DNA of 64,000 nt from CAZAQV01 sp964487255 (GCA_964487255.1 CAZAQV010000010.1:124001-188000), one strand, 5' to 3'. Numbered from the stretch's first letter, positions 42,523 through 52,532 are shown. Notes: generated by a model not told the origin, from the sequence alone. Numbers and translations: made by a program.

Positions 42523-43788
42523 ATGGACTGCATAGAGATTACGGGCGGACGTCCGCTGGAGGGCAGCGTGCGCATCAGCGGCGCGAAAAATGCCGCTTTG
42601 CCGCTACTATGCAGCTCGCTTCTTGCGGACGGTCGGCACATCTTCAACAACGTGCCCAACCTGCGCGATGTGCACACGACGGTCGAACTGCTGGGCACCA
42701 TGGGGCAAAAGGCTGTGTACGCCGACGGCACCATGACCGTGGATGCGACGCCGGTAGAAGAGCCGGAAGCTCCTTACGAAGTCGTCAAGAAGATGCGCGC
42801 CTCGGTGCTCGTCTTGGGGCCGTTGGTGGCCCGCTATGGGCGCGCTCGCGTCTCGCTGCCGGGCGGTTGTGCGATCGGCGCGCGGCCTATCGATGAGCAC
42901 CTGCGTGGCCTCGAGAAAATGGGCGCGGTCGTGGAGTTGACCGGTGGCTACGTCGAGGTGACCGTGCCCAAGGGCCGGCTCGAGGGGGCGGAGATTGCCC
43001 TCGATTTTCCCACGGTAACGGGCACTGAGAACCTTATGTGCGCGGCGGTACTGGCGCGCGGGCGCACGCGGCTACTCAACGCGGCCCGTGAACCCGAGGT
43101 CGAGGAGCTTGCGCGCTTGCTCAACAAGATGGGGGCAGAGGTTCAAGGGGCTGGCACCAACACGGTCGTCATCGAAGGCCGCGAGTCGCTCGTGCCAGTC
43201 GAACATAGCATCATCAGCGACCGTATCGAGGCCGGCACGTATATGTGCGCCATCGCGGCCACGGGCGGCAATGCACGCGTCGACCGCATCAGCGCGGAGC
43301 CGCTTTCCGCGCTTATCGCTAAGATGCGCGAGGCGGGCGTCATCGTCGAGATGGATGGCCAAGGCATTCGCGTCGTGGGGCAAGAGCAGTACAAACCCGT
43401 CGACGTCAAAACCGCACCCCACCCGGGCTTTCCGACCGACATGCAGGCGCAGTTCATGGCGCTCATGTGCTTGGCGCAAGGCCGCAGCATGCTCACCGAA
43501 ACCGTTTTCGAAAATCGCTTCATGCACGTTCCCGAACTCAACCGTATGGGCGCGCATATCAGCACCAACGGGCGGGTGGCGGTGATCGACGGTCGCGCGC
43601 AGCTGATGGGCGCGGAGGTCATGGCAACCGATTTGCGCGCCAGTGCTTCGCTCGTCGTTGCGGGGTTGGTCGCCAAGGGCACGACCCGCATTCGTCGCGT
43701 CTACCACCTCGACCGCGGCTACGAGCACCTCGAGACCAAGCTGGGCGACCTCGGCGCGCAGGTCCGCCGCGTCGCCGGCCCTGGCTAG
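42523..43788 (+). CDS. murA: UDP-N-acetylglucosamine 1-carboxyvinyltransferase
   Basis: First committed step of peptidoglycan synthesis: adds enolpyruvate to UDP-GlcNAc. 421 residues, normal length. Catalytic Cys in LPGGCAIGARPID at ~118; other motifs ISGAKNAALPLLCSSLL at the N-terminus, and PHPGFPTDMQAQFMALMC and TVFENRFMHVPELNRMGA late. Fosfomycin sensitivity is expected because Cys, not Asp, is present. ATG 42523 fits; the open frame to 42481 overlaps the previous gene. Confidence 0.95.
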   Translation: MDCIEITGGRPLEGSVRISGAKNAALPLLCSSLLADGRHIFNNVPNLRDVHTTVELLGTMGQKAVYADGTMTVDATPVEEPEAPYEVVKKMRASVLVLGPLVARYGRARVSLPGGCAIGARPIDEHLRGLEKMGAVVELTGGYVEVTVPKGRLEGAEIALDFPTVTGTENLMCAAVLARGRTRLLNAAREPEVEELARLLNKMGAEVQGAGTNTVVIEGRESLVPVEHSIISDRIEAGTYMCAIAATGGNARVDRISAEPLSALIAKMREAGVIVEMDGQGIRVVGQEQYKPVDVKTAPHPGFPTDMQAQFMALMCLAQGRSMLTETVFENRFMHVPELNRMGAHISTNGRVAVIDGRAQLMGAEVMATDLRASASLVVAGLVAKGTTRIRRVYHLDRGYEHLETKLGDLGAQVRRVAGPG

Positions 43789-43794
43789 AGCATA

Positions 43795-46059
43795 TTAGTT
43801 GTGGGTTCGTGCCCAGGCGATGCGGGCGAGCCAGTCGTTGCTGAGCGCCATGTCAGCGGCGCCTACCTCGGGCTCTCTGCGCAGCTTCTTCCACTGCGCT
43901 TGCGCCATGTCGAGCTCACCGACTTCGTACAACAGCTGTCCCCGCATGCGCTGGGCTTCACGGACAAACGTGGTGTGCGGAAGGCCTCTTGAAATCGCCA
44001 GCTCGACGTGTTCGAGCGCCAGTCGACGCTCGTAGCTGCTGAGCCGCCGCGCAGCGAGGTAGGGTCCCAGACCATCTTCGCGAAGCTGGGTAAGCCGCTG
44101 TGCATATACGACGACGGCGGGCGCTCCGAGTGGCACGCCTTGCTCACCGACCATGATCGCAAAAAGTGCGCTTCGTTCACTGTCCGGCGCTTCCAGCGCA
44201 AGTTGGCGCACGACAAGGGCGCGTTTGGCCGCCTCATCAAGTGGGGTCTTGGCTGCCTTGGCATACGCCTCTTTGGCCGTTTCGAGGTTGCCTGCGCGCC
44301 AGGCTTCGTCGCCACGAACCTGCCACAAGCGCGAACGGAGCGTTCCCGGCGCTCCTTCGAGCGTCGCCAAACCCGGTTTGATGTCGCGCTGATGGCCGGT
44401 GCGCAGCTCCGCTTCGGCTTTGTAGTAGCGGGTCCAAGGGTCGTTGGCGTCGATTTCGAGGATGCGGTCGCAGATCCGAAGTGCCGCGCGGTAATCGCCC
44501 GCGACCAAGTCGCCGTGGAGGTCTTCTTCCAGGCGTGCAACTTGGTGCGGGCAGACCGAGGAAAAAAGCGACGGTCGTTCGAAGCGCAGTCTCGCCAAGT
44601 CACGCGCTTCGTCGGGAAGCGGCACCGCGCCGAGGAAGCGATGCCATTCCCGTTCGAGGCTGGTCAAAGACTCACCAATCGCAGTTTCGACGTCCGGGTC
44701 TTTGTAGAACTTGCGAACGACACCCGCGCCCCGCGTCTCGTAGAGATAGCGCAAGAAGGATCCGGCCGCTGTGTACGATTGGCCCTTCTGCCCTGCGAGA
44801 AACGACAGCCCGAACACGTCTTCGAGCGGCGGCATGAGTTGGGCCTCTTTCATGGCGCGTGCCCACTGATGCGGCGTGAGACCGTCGCGCGCGGACCAGT
44901 CGACCGCCACCGCCAGCCCCTCGATGAGCGCGGGCTCGGGCAGCCACGAACGAAGGTAGCCCGCGATGTGAAACGGCCCGGGGACCAACTCTCCGGCGAC
45001 CACGTGGGCGACTTCGTGGGCGAGTACGGGGTGCGGTGTCGCTCTGTCTTGAAGGTACACCTCTCTGCGCCACGGCTTGGCAATGTACGTGTGTCCCGCG
45101 CCCATCAGAAGTTTCTTCTCCTCGGCGTTTCGGAACATGAACGCATGAAGCTTGCCGTGCATGCGTACACCGATCGCCGCCTCCATCTGGGCGACTCGGA
45201 AGTCGCAGTCGCGGACGCGCCGTTGTCGGTCGAGGACACTTCGTTCGCGTGGCAGGTGAACGACACAGCGTTTTCCGGTGACGGACTTGCCCAGTCGGTC
45301 GGCGATCACCTGCGAACTCGAACGAAAGCCCAGCTCAGCACCGTGCGAAAAAGCGGCCAAGAGCGCGATCAGGCATGCCGAGCAGGCGATAAGCAGCATG
45401 AAACGACGGGCCGGCACCCGCATTCGAATGCCGTATAGGCAAGCGCAGGTAATACCGAACACCACGGACACGCCACGAAAAGTGATGTAGGCGCTCTGAA
45501 CCTCGACGCCACGGTCGTAGAGCGTGCCGGGAAGGTAGCCTGCAAAAAGATCGTACGCGAACACCGCTGGCGACCGGTACAGTGTGGATGCCGTCCACAA
45601 AAAGAACACGACGATGGACAGAGCAGAGAGCACGCGCGCGAGACGGGGCCGCGGCAGCCAAGCCCCGACGGTGGCGCCTGCCACGGCGGCGAGCACGGAC
45701 CCAAACGCCGGACCGAGCGAAAACAGCAGACAACCCATGAGCCACGCGCAGTTCCGCACACGAAGCGCATTGATCGTGAGGATCAGGGCGGGGATGAGCG
45801 CGGCGGCCAGCGCGTGAAGCATGAGTGAGCCCAGGAGCGTCCACGCCACCACGGACGGTTCGCCGGTGGTGTTGGCAAGCGACGCACGGTGTCCCGCATA
45901 GCCCGCGACAGCCGGTGTGAGCAGGACGCCCATCGCGAGAGAACTTTCAGCGCCGAGCACCCCGAGCAGTGGCGTCAGGGCGAGGCCCACGCCGAGCAAG
46001 GCGGCGTAGACCCAGAGCGCGACGGGCAGATCGGCTCGCAGCGGTGCGGATGAGCTCAC
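43795..46059 (-). CDS. Polytopic membrane protein with HExxH metallopeptidase-like domain and TPR tail
   Basis: Product of 754 residues. The first ~250 residues hold six to seven hydrophobic segments. A soluble part follows, with the zinc motif HEVAHVVAGELVPGPFHIAG and the downstream EPALIEGLAVAVDW, as in gluzincin/MA-clan proteins. The last ~250 residues are tetratricopeptide-like (ALRICDRILEIDANDPWTRY, YKAEAELRTGH). Probably a membrane-tethered peptidase; substrate unknown. It lies between murA (convergent) and lon (upstream, same strand). Confidence 0.7.
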   Translation of the reverse strand: MSSSAPLRADLPVALWVYAALLGVGLALTPLLGVLGAESSLAMGVLLTPAVAGYAGHRASLANTTGEPSVVAWTLLGSLMLHALAAALIPALILTINALRVRNCAWLMGCLLFSLGPAFGSVLAAVAGATVGAWLPRPRLARVLSALSIVVFFLWTASTLYRSPAVFAYDLFAGYLPGTLYDRGVEVQSAYITFRGVSVVFGITCACLYGIRMRVPARRFMLLIACSACLIALLAAFSHGAELGFRSSSQVIADRLGKSVTGKRCVVHLPRERSVLDRQRRVRDCDFRVAQMEAAIGVRMHGKLHAFMFRNAEEKKLLMGAGHTYIAKPWRREVYLQDRATPHPVLAHEVAHVVAGELVPGPFHIAGYLRSWLPEPALIEGLAVAVDWSARDGLTPHQWARAMKEAQLMPPLEDVFGLSFLAGQKGQSYTAAGSFLRYLYETRGAGVVRKFYKDPDVETAIGESLTSLEREWHRFLGAVPLPDEARDLARLRFERPSLFSSVCPHQVARLEEDLHGDLVAGDYRAALRICDRILEIDANDPWTRYYKAEAELRTGHQRDIKPGLATLEGAPGTLRSRLWQVRGDEAWRAGNLETAKEAYAKAAKTPLDEAAKRALVVRQLALEAPDSERSALFAIMVGEQGVPLGAPAVVVYAQRLTQLREDGLGPYLAARRLSSYERRLALEHVELAISRGLPHTTFVREAQRMRGQLLYEVGELDMAQAQWKKLRREPEVGAADMALSNDWLARIAWARTHN

Positions 46060-46068
46060 GCAGCGCGC

Positions 46069-48441
46069 CTATGCCGGAGGCGCTGCGGCGGCTGATTTCT
46101 GGCTGGCGATATCGAGTGTCAGTTCGAGTACCTCGCTGACCTTCGAAATTAGGCGAACGTCGAGCTCCTGGAGTACTTCGTCTGGCACCTCTTCGAGATC
46201 GGCGGCATTTTGTGCGGGCAGAACAACCACTTTGAGTCCGGCACGGTGTGCCGTGAGACACTTTTCCTTGATACCGGTCACCCGCAGAACGGAGCCGCGC
46301 AGCGTCATTTCGCCCGAGATGCCCACGTCGGGTCGGACCGGTACCCGGGTCAACATCGAAGTGAGCGAAACAAAAATGCACAGTCCTGCCGCTGCGCCAT
46401 CTTTGGGCACGGCACCCTGTGGAAAGTGGATGTGCACGTCGGTTTTTGCCAAAAAGTCCTCGGGCAGGCCGAGGGTGGACGCGCGTGCTCGGATGTACGT
46501 GAAAGCCGTGGCGGCTGCTTCTTTGAGAATCGGACCCGCGCTACCCGTAACGTGCACTTGGCCCGTACCCGGCATACGTCGGGACTCGATGGGCATGAGG
46601 TCTCCGCCAGCCGCGGTCCACGCCAGGCCCGTTGCCAGGCCCACTTGTGCGTCGCGCTCGGCGTACTGCTTTTCGTACCGAGGCGGACCCAGTACGTCGT
46701 CCACATCGTCGCCCTTGAAGTGGACGAGGGCAGCGCCACCGTGCGCGTGCTGCACCGCAACATCTCGGCACAGTGCCGCGACCTTCTTCTCCAACGATCG
46801 CACACCTGCCTCACGCGTGTGAGCATCGACCAAGCGTGCCAGAGCCGCATCGGACAGCTCGAAGTGCTCAGGCGTCAGGCCATGCTCTTCCATTTGCTTG
46901 GGCACGAGGAACTCGCGACCGATCGCGATCTTTTCGTCTCGCGTGTAACCCGGAAGTTCGATGAGCTCCATTCGATCCAGAAGCGGTTCAGGAATCGTGT
47001 GCTTCTGGTTTGCCGTAGCAATGAAGAGCACGCGAGAGAGGTTGAAGGGCACATCGATGTAGTGATCGGAGAAGGTCGAGTTCTGCTCTGGGTCGAGGAC
47101 CTCGAGCAGTGCGCTTGCGGGGTCGCCGCGATTGTCACGACCAAGCTTGTCGATTTCGTCAAGCAGGATGACCGGGTTTTTCGCCTCCGCCTTCTTCAAC
47201 GCTGTGATGATACGACCAGGGAAAGCACCGACGTAGGTGCGCCGATGGCCGCGAATTTCGGACTCGTCGTGCACGCCGCCGAGCGCAACGCGCTGAAAGT
47301 TTCGGCCGGTGGCGCGCGCGATGGAGCGCGCGAGAGAGGTCTTACCAACACCGGGCGGACCACAAAAGCAGAGGATGGGTCCGCGATGGTCGCTTCGTAG
47401 GCGCCGCACGGCAATAAACTCAAGGATGCGCTTTTTGACACGTTCGAGGCCGTAGTGGTCCTCGTCGAGCACGCGTCTGGCTTCCGTGACGTTCATGCGA
47501 TCAGCCGTACTCTTGGCCCAGGGCAAGTCGCAGAGCCACTCCACGTATTGGCGCGTGACGTGATACTCGGAACCGGCCGGGGACATGAGCGTTAGACGAG
47601 AGAGCTGCTTCTTGGCGGCCTTTTCTCCCTCGAACGACATCTCAGACTTGACGATGCGATCGCGGAGCATCTCCAGCTCGTCTTCCTCGTCCTCGCTCTC
47701 ACCGAGCTCGCGTCGAATGGACTTCATCTGTTGGCGTAGAAGGTATTCGCGTTGGGAGCGCGACATTTCGTCGTGAACGACCGACGAAATCTCTCGCTTC
47801 ATGCGTAATACTTCTTGTTGGCGTGTGACGAGAGCGATGACTTCGCGCATACGTTCACGAAGGTCGACGGTTTCGAGCAGCTTCTGTTTGATCTCTGTTT
47901 CAATCGGAAGGTTCGACACCACCAGGTCGGCAAGCACCGATGGATTCTGCACGTTTTCAAGTGTCGCGCCGGTTTCGCGTGGTGCGCTGGGAAGCTGTCC
48001 CGACACTTTGCGCGCCGCTTCTCGTAAGTGCGTCGCGAGCGCATCGATCTCCACGTCACGAATTTGCGGCGAGGGGATCCGTTCGACCTTGGCGCGCAGG
48101 CACGGTTGGCGGCTGAGAAAATCGAGTAGTCGCATCCGACTGACGCCTTGAAGCAGTACGCTGTAGTTTCCGGAACTCAGCCGGATGACCTTGAGGATCC
48201 GCGCGATGGTTCCAACCTGGTGCAAATCTTCGAAATCCGGGTCGTCGACGCTTGGTGAAAGTTGCGCGACGACGCCTATGGACGGCCGGTCCATCCCGAA
48301 GGCTTCCTCGATCAGACGCACAGAACGAGCACGACCGACGTTGACCGGAACGACCGCGGCAGGGAAGAGCACAGAGTTGCGGAGGGGGAGAATCGGTAGC
48401 TCGAGCACCTGCTTTTCATCCATGCTGGCAATTTCGTTCAA
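46069..48441 (-). CDS. lon: Lon-family ATP-dependent protease with catalytic Ser replaced by Ala
   Basis: Product of 790 residues in the Lon order: N-terminal substrate domain (LPILPLRNSVLFPAAVVPVN), AAA+ module with Walker A CGPPGVGKTSLARSIA, Walker B VILLDEIDKLG and sensor motifs, then the proteolytic domain. The proteolytic site reads PKDGAAAGLCIF where Lon normally has PKDGPSAG; the Ser position is Ala (codon GCG on the minus strand, 46390-46392, residue ~684). The dyad Lys in TGIKEKCLTAHR is kept. So ATPase and unfolding should work but peptide cleavage should not. TTG 48441 has GAGGGG seven bases upstream; ATG 48423 is the alternative. Confidence 0.9.
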   Translation of the reverse strand: MNEIASMDEKQVLELPILPLRNSVLFPAAVVPVNVGRARSVRLIEEAFGMDRPSIGVVAQLSPSVDDPDFEDLHQVGTIARILKVIRLSSGNYSVLLQGVSRMRLLDFLSRQPCLRAKVERIPSPQIRDVEIDALATHLREAARKVSGQLPSAPRETGATLENVQNPSVLADLVVSNLPIETEIKQKLLETVDLRERMREVIALVTRQQEVLRMKREISSVVHDEMSRSQREYLLRQQMKSIRRELGESEDEEDELEMLRDRIVKSEMSFEGEKAAKKQLSRLTLMSPAGSEYHVTRQYVEWLCDLPWAKSTADRMNVTEARRVLDEDHYGLERVKKRILEFIAVRRLRSDHRGPILCFCGPPGVGKTSLARSIARATGRNFQRVALGGVHDESEIRGHRRTYVGAFPGRIITALKKAEAKNPVILLDEIDKLGRDNRGDPASALLEVLDPEQNSTFSDHYIDVPFNLSRVLFIATANQKHTIPEPLLDRMELIELPGYTRDEKIAIGREFLVPKQMEEHGLTPEHFELSDAALARLVDAHTREAGVRSLEKKVAALCRDVAVQHAHGGAALVHFKGDDVDDVLGPPRYEKQYAERDAQVGLATGLAWTAAGGDLMPIESRRMPGTGQVHVTGSAGPILKEAAATAFTYIRARASTLGLPEDFLAKTDVHIHFPQGAVPKDGAAAGLCIFVSLTSMLTRVPVRPDVGISGEMTLRGSVLRVTGIKEKCLTAHRAGLKVVVLPAQNAADLEEVPDEVLQELDVRLISKVSEVLELTLDIASQKSAAAAPPA

Positions 48442-48556
48442 ACTGGCCCCTCAGTGCAACTGCGAGTGTCATGATCTTGAATAAAATTGCGGGATCAATC
48501 GCGCTCTCAAAAAACGTGACGGTTTGGTGCCTTTTGTGTAAAGTCGTCAAATCGTT

Positions 48557-48694
48557 ATGAGATTCCCGGTCGTTGCCACAGTACTCGCCTCGATTTCAGT
48601 TTCTGCACTCGTCGGTGGTGTTTGGTCGCTCTTGGCGATCACTGCCGCGATTACGGGGCTGTTTGTGGGAACGCTCGACCTTGTCAAAGGGTGA
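48557..48694 (+). CDS. Possible 45-residue membrane peptide
   Basis: ATG 48557 to TGA 48692-48694. The product (MRFPVVATVLASISVSALVG, GVWSLLAITAAITGLFVGTL, DLVKG) is almost entirely hydrophobic, long enough for two helices. There is no clear ribosome-binding site. It sits alone in the gap between lon and the gene at 48765. Plausible but unproven. Confidence 0.35.
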   Translation: MRFPVVATVLASISVSALVGGVWSLLAITAAITGLFVGTLDLVKG

Positions 48695-48764
48695 GCTTGC
48701 CCAGCTCTACCCCCTGCCCAGAGTTTCACCGGGGCGGGACACGCTGAGGTAGACTCCCCGCGGA

Positions 48765-49880
48765 ATGCGCCAAAGGCTCAGAACACTCGACGAGCTGGGG
48801 CTTGCCGACTTGGAGGCGATTCGGCTCGTGCTGCGAGGCGGCTCGGTGATCGACTGGCATCGCCTGAACTTTTTGTCTGAGTTTGACGCGCAGCGTTTCA
48901 TGCGCGCTCTCGAAGTCGATTGGGAAGACGTTCGAGATCGGGACCGGTCCGAGCAACTCAAAGCCATCGCGACAGACTACCTGAAGCGAAACTTTGATTT
49001 CCCGATCCCGAAGCCGGTTGCCAGATGCATGTTGCCCGAACTTCTCATGCTGGCATCTTCACGGGGTCACCGGCAGCTTTGCGCCTGCACCATTCTCAAG
49101 GTGATGCATATTCTCTATCACCTCGAAGCACGCGAGCTGCTCTTCGCACTGCCGATCTCCGACCAAGAGGTGTTTCAGCTCGTCGAGCGCAAAGTCTATC
49201 GAGTGATTGGTCAGATGCTTGCGCAGCAGTTTCCAGTTGTGGAGTTTATCGGCGGGCGAAAGAATAAAGACTCGCTTTACACCAAACTTCTTTCGAAGCC
49301 TGAAACGGTCGCTGCCCAAATCTATGACAAGGTTCGCTTTCGAATCGTGACGCGCGACAAAGACGACATCTTTCCTGTGCTCGATCACCTGATGCAGGAG
49401 ATGTTCCCTTTCAACTATGTGATTCCCGGGCAGTCGACGAACTCGCTGTTTGACTTTCGCCGCTATTGCGAACGCAATGACAACCTTCGGCAGCACGTTC
49501 CAAAGCTGCAGCTTTCGCCTGATTTAGAAGAGGAAGAGCGGATTTTAGACAATCGCTTCACCGCGCCTGAGTATCGCGTGGTGCACTTTGTGGTCGACAT
49601 GCCGATCGCGCTTCCCGACGACATGCTCGTCAACGCTCCACGCAACGACATGGGACGCGTTATCTTCATGCAGACCGAGTTTCAGATCATCGACCGCGAC
49701 ACCGAGCAAACCAACGAGCTCGGCGAAGCCAGTCACGCCGCCTACAAGAACCGCCAAAAGGACGCGGTCATCCGCCGCCTGAAACTCGGGCTTGAGGCCA
49801 AACGCCAGAACCGCCCCTCGATCCTTCCCGGCTTCTTGCGTGCACGCGAACGCGACACCGAGTCCGACGACGACAACTAG
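48765..49880 (+). CDS. Conserved protein resembling the TIGR04552 family
   Basis: Product of 371 residues, cytoplasmic. From memory it matches a Myxococcota-centred conserved family (TIGR04552). The middle (AAQIYDKVRFRIVTRDKDDI, FPVLDHLMQEMFPFNYVIPG, then VVHFVVDMPIAL) resembles the RelA/SpoT nucleotidyltransferase fold, but I do not see a certain catalytic signature, so no activity is assigned. It ends three bases before the convergent kinase stop. Confidence 0.6.
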   Translation: MRQRLRTLDELGLADLEAIRLVLRGGSVIDWHRLNFLSEFDAQRFMRALEVDWEDVRDRDRSEQLKAIATDYLKRNFDFPIPKPVARCMLPELLMLASSRGHRQLCACTILKVMHILYHLEARELLFALPISDQEVFQLVERKVYRVIGQMLAQQFPVVEFIGGRKNKDSLYTKLLSKPETVAAQIYDKVRFRIVTRDKDDIFPVLDHLMQEMFPFNYVIPGQSTNSLFDFRRYCERNDNLRQHVPKLQLSPDLEEEERILDNRFTAPEYRVVHFVVDMPIALPDDMLVNAPRNDMGRVIFMQTEFQIIDRDTEQTNELGEASHAAYKNRQKDAVIRRLKLGLEAKRQNRPSILPGFLRARERDTESDDDN

Positions 49881-49883
49881 CCA

Positions 49884-51422
49884 TCAAGGTTTTTCGCGCA
49901 GCCAGACGTGCGCAGTTTGTCCCGGCTTGGTGCGGATCGTGAGGCGAATCGAGTCGCGTTGGTCGCCACCGACCTTGCCGACCAACACCTCGTGGTCACC
50001 AGCGTCGAGATTGCGCGCGCGTGGAATGTCGGCCGGTACGAGATCACCGTCGATGCGCACGTACTCGTCGGTACCCAAACCGTGGATCTCGATCTCCGAA
50101 GGGCGGGTCAGAAAGTATGTGGCGGCCCCGGCAGCCCCCAGCACAAGCCCAAGCAGGCTGACGAACAGGACTCCTCGCCATGAGCCGCGAGGTTGGTCAC
50201 TCTCCGGTGGAGGCATCGACATCGCTTGCGAATCTTGCGTTTGTTGCCACGTGTCGGTCGCATCGTGTCGGACGTTGCTCTCGCCGATGGTGTCGCTCGG
50301 GTCCAGGGTGTAGCTGGTCGAGGGCTCCTCGGGGATGGGGTACGCCTCGTTGGTGAAGTACACTTCAGCATCCGCGTCGTCGACCTCCTCGGGTTCCACG
50401 AGCAATGTCGGGTCGTCTGGCTCTTCGTACTCGTCTTGCCCAAACCAGACTTGGAACTTGTCGCTTTCTTCGCGCCACTCTTCGTTGAAGAGCGTTTGAA
50501 CGATACTCCCAAGTTCGGTTGCGCTGCGCATACCTCGGTGATGTTCGAGGAATTTGTCGAGAGCCTCGCCAAGCTCGGCCGCGGATTGATAGCGCGTGCC
50601 GCGGTCACGGGACAGCGACTTGTAGACGATGGTTTCAATCTCTAGCGGCGTTCCGGGAACCAGTTTGGAAATCGATGGAATCGGCGCACGCTGAACATTC
50701 TTAAGCGTCTCGACGTCGTCCCTGCCCAAGAACAAGCGCCGCCCTGCCAACGACTCATGCATACAAATCCCCAGCGCGAAAATGTCACTGCGTGGGTCTA
50801 GGTTGTCGCCACGTGCTTGCTCAGGGCTCATGTAGCCGAACTTGCCCTTGATGGTGCCGGCCGTGGTTTGCGTGCGCCGTGCCGTCGCCAGGGCAACACC
50901 GAAATCGATCAGTTTGACGTCACCACGGTAAGCGAGAAGTACGTTTTGGGGCGAGACATCGCGGTGCACGATCGAGAGTGGATTGCCATTTTCATCGCGG
51001 CGCTGGTGGGCGTACTCAAGCGCGTAGCATACCTGTCGGGCGATCCAGGCCACCACATCAGGTGGAACCCATTGGTTGCGAAGGCGGTAGCGGTTGACCA
51101 GCTGCAGGAGGTCGCGTCCCCACACGTGTTCCATGGCGATGAAGTACGTACTCTTTGTTCGACCGATCTCGAACAGGGACGCGATATTGGGGTGGTCGAG
51201 CGAGCCAACAATCCGCGCCTCATCGCGGAACATGTTGACGAAGTCGCGGTCCTCCGCGAGCACGTCGAGCATGCGCTTGATGGCGACCGGGACGGGCTTG
51301 CCTTCGTGATGCAGCCGGGCGAGAAATACTTCGGCCATGCCGCCTTGGCCCAGGGGCTGAAGCAAATCGTAGCGGCCGAAACGTTCGGGAGAGAACGCGA
51401 CCGGGCGAATGTCCCGCGCCAT
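49884..51422 (-). CDS. Ser/Thr protein kinase with C-terminal PEGA-like domain
   Basis: Product of 512 residues. Kinase domain ~15-285: glycine loop LGQGGMAEVFLAR, Lys in VAIKRML, HRD in IVHRDVSPQNVLLA, DFG in LIDFGVALA, YMSPEQAR. Then an acidic linker (PDDPTLLVEPEEVDDADAEV), a membrane helix at ~417-440 (GVLFVSLLGLVLGAAGAATY) and a periplasmic PEGA-like domain (IEIHGLGTDEYVRIDGDLVP). Second PknB-type kinase in the window. Transcription of the upstream lipoprotein gene ends at a terminator before its start. Confidence 0.92.
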   Translation of the reverse strand: MARDIRPVAFSPERFGRYDLLQPLGQGGMAEVFLARLHHEGKPVPVAIKRMLDVLAEDRDFVNMFRDEARIVGSLDHPNIASLFEIGRTKSTYFIAMEHVWGRDLLQLVNRYRLRNQWVPPDVVAWIARQVCYALEYAHQRRDENGNPLSIVHRDVSPQNVLLAYRGDVKLIDFGVALATARRTQTTAGTIKGKFGYMSPEQARGDNLDPRSDIFALGICMHESLAGRRLFLGRDDVETLKNVQRAPIPSISKLVPGTPLEIETIVYKSLSRDRGTRYQSAAELGEALDKFLEHHRGMRSATELGSIVQTLFNEEWREESDKFQVWFGQDEYEEPDDPTLLVEPEEVDDADAEVYFTNEAYPIPEEPSTSYTLDPSDTIGESNVRHDATDTWQQTQDSQAMSMPPPESDQPRGSWRGVLFVSLLGLVLGAAGAATYFLTRPSEIEIHGLGTDEYVRIDGDLVPADIPRARNLDAGDHEVLVGKVGGDQRDSIRLTIRTKPGQTAHVWLREKP

Positions 51423-51474
51423 CGCACGACTATATCATTGTTAGGGCGGCCCATCATTGTTGGGGAGGCCATTG

Positions 51475-51506
51475 AAAAACGCCCACGTGCACAGGCACAT
51501 GGGCGT
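51475..51506 (-). terminator. Intrinsic terminator of the lipoprotein gene at 51554
   Basis: On the minus strand ACGCCCATGTGC-CTGT-GCACGTGGGCGT forms a 12-bp stem (one mismatch) followed by TTTTT (51475-51479). It lies 48 bp after the stop of the gene ending at 51554 and before the kinase start at 51422. Confidence 0.85.
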
Positions 51507-51553
51507 CAATTCACGCGAAGCGCGGCAGGGTCTGGGTGCCAGACCTTGTTGGA

Positions 51554-52447
51554 CTAGAAGTCCGCGGTCACGCCTTCGATATACAATCCCGCGGAGATGG
51601 CCTCGCAGCTCTGTCCATCCGCTGCGGGCTCGATGTCCGACTTCGGCTCGACGGCGCTTTCGATGGTCGCGCGATCGAAACCGGCTTCGGTGAGGATGGC
51701 TTCAAACTCCATGACCTCGTCGATCACCGCTTGGGTGTTGAGACCACCGCCGATGAAGCCGTTGGTTAGTGCGGTTTCGCTGATCGTGAAGCGAGCTTTG
51801 ACAGGCTCGATAGTCAGGTTGATCATGCCCGACTTAGCTGTCTCTGCTGGGAAGCTCAGGGGAAGGGAGTCTGCACCGACTTCGAGCCGGCCGTTCGTGA
51901 TCGTGCCATTGGCGCTGGTAATCGTCTGTGTGACCGTAAGTTTTTGGCCAGGTGACAAGGCATCACCGCTGGTTTGCACTTCGCCGTCAAACTGGCCGAG
52001 GTGGAACTTCACCGTGGCAGGGCCGTTGGTTAGGTCCTCGGCGACCACTTCAACCAAAATACCGACCGTGCCGGCCAGCGTGCCCGACTGAAGCAAGGCG
52101 TCGAGGTCGAGCTCAGAGTTGAGGTCACTGATCTCTTTGGCGATTGTAATCAGTTGATTGTCGACGCCCGGTTCATTGTCGGGTGGAGGTGAAACGTGGT
52201 CCACGATGGCGTCGTTGCACGGGTTGTCGGTGAACCCGTCGAGGTTGAAGCCAGGGGCGATCGAGTTGTCGCCAGATTGCATGACTTCACCAATACGGAT
52301 TTGGCTTGCCAAGTACTTGTACGAGGTGCCCGTGACGCTCGAATCATCCGTGCCGGAGTCCGTGACGCTGCCGGAACTGTCATCACCACACGCAGAGACC
52401 AGCGCAAGGCAGAGAAAACCAAGAAAGACATGAAGCTTCATTTTCAT
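51554..52447 (-). CDS. Lipoprotein of unknown function
   Basis: Not recognised. About 297 residues. ATG 52447 gives MKMKLHVFLGFLCLALVSACG, a lipoprotein signal. The rest is soluble, with beta-rich and helical parts (LDALLQSGTLAGTVGILVEV, ETALTNGFIGGGLNTQAVI) and a Cys near the end (DGQSCEAISAG). The open frame to 52717 overlaps the preceding gene. Ends at an intrinsic terminator. Confidence 0.7.
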   Translation of the reverse strand: MKMKLHVFLGFLCLALVSACGDDSSGSVTDSGTDDSSVTGTSYKYLASQIRIGEVMQSGDNSIAPGFNLDGFTDNPCNDAIVDHVSPPPDNEPGVDNQLITIAKEISDLNSELDLDALLQSGTLAGTVGILVEVVAEDLTNGPATVKFHLGQFDGEVQTSGDALSPGQKLTVTQTITSANGTITNGRLEVGADSLPLSFPAETAKSGMINLTIEPVKARFTISETALTNGFIGGGLNTQAVIDEVMEFEAILTEAGFDRATIESAVEPKSDIEPAADGQSCEAISAGLYIEGVTADF

Positions 52448-52532
52448 GCCAAAGCGTTTAGCACGCGACTTCGCGGCGGCAAAGACCGAGTTTACGCCGC
52501 ACTGCGGCAAGCGAGAGAATCGCCAATTGTTC

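Noticed and set aside
46069..46500. Another Ser as the Lon nucleophile
   Set aside because: The nearest Ser in this region (FVSL) is six residues away in the helix after the motif and does not fit the known geometry.
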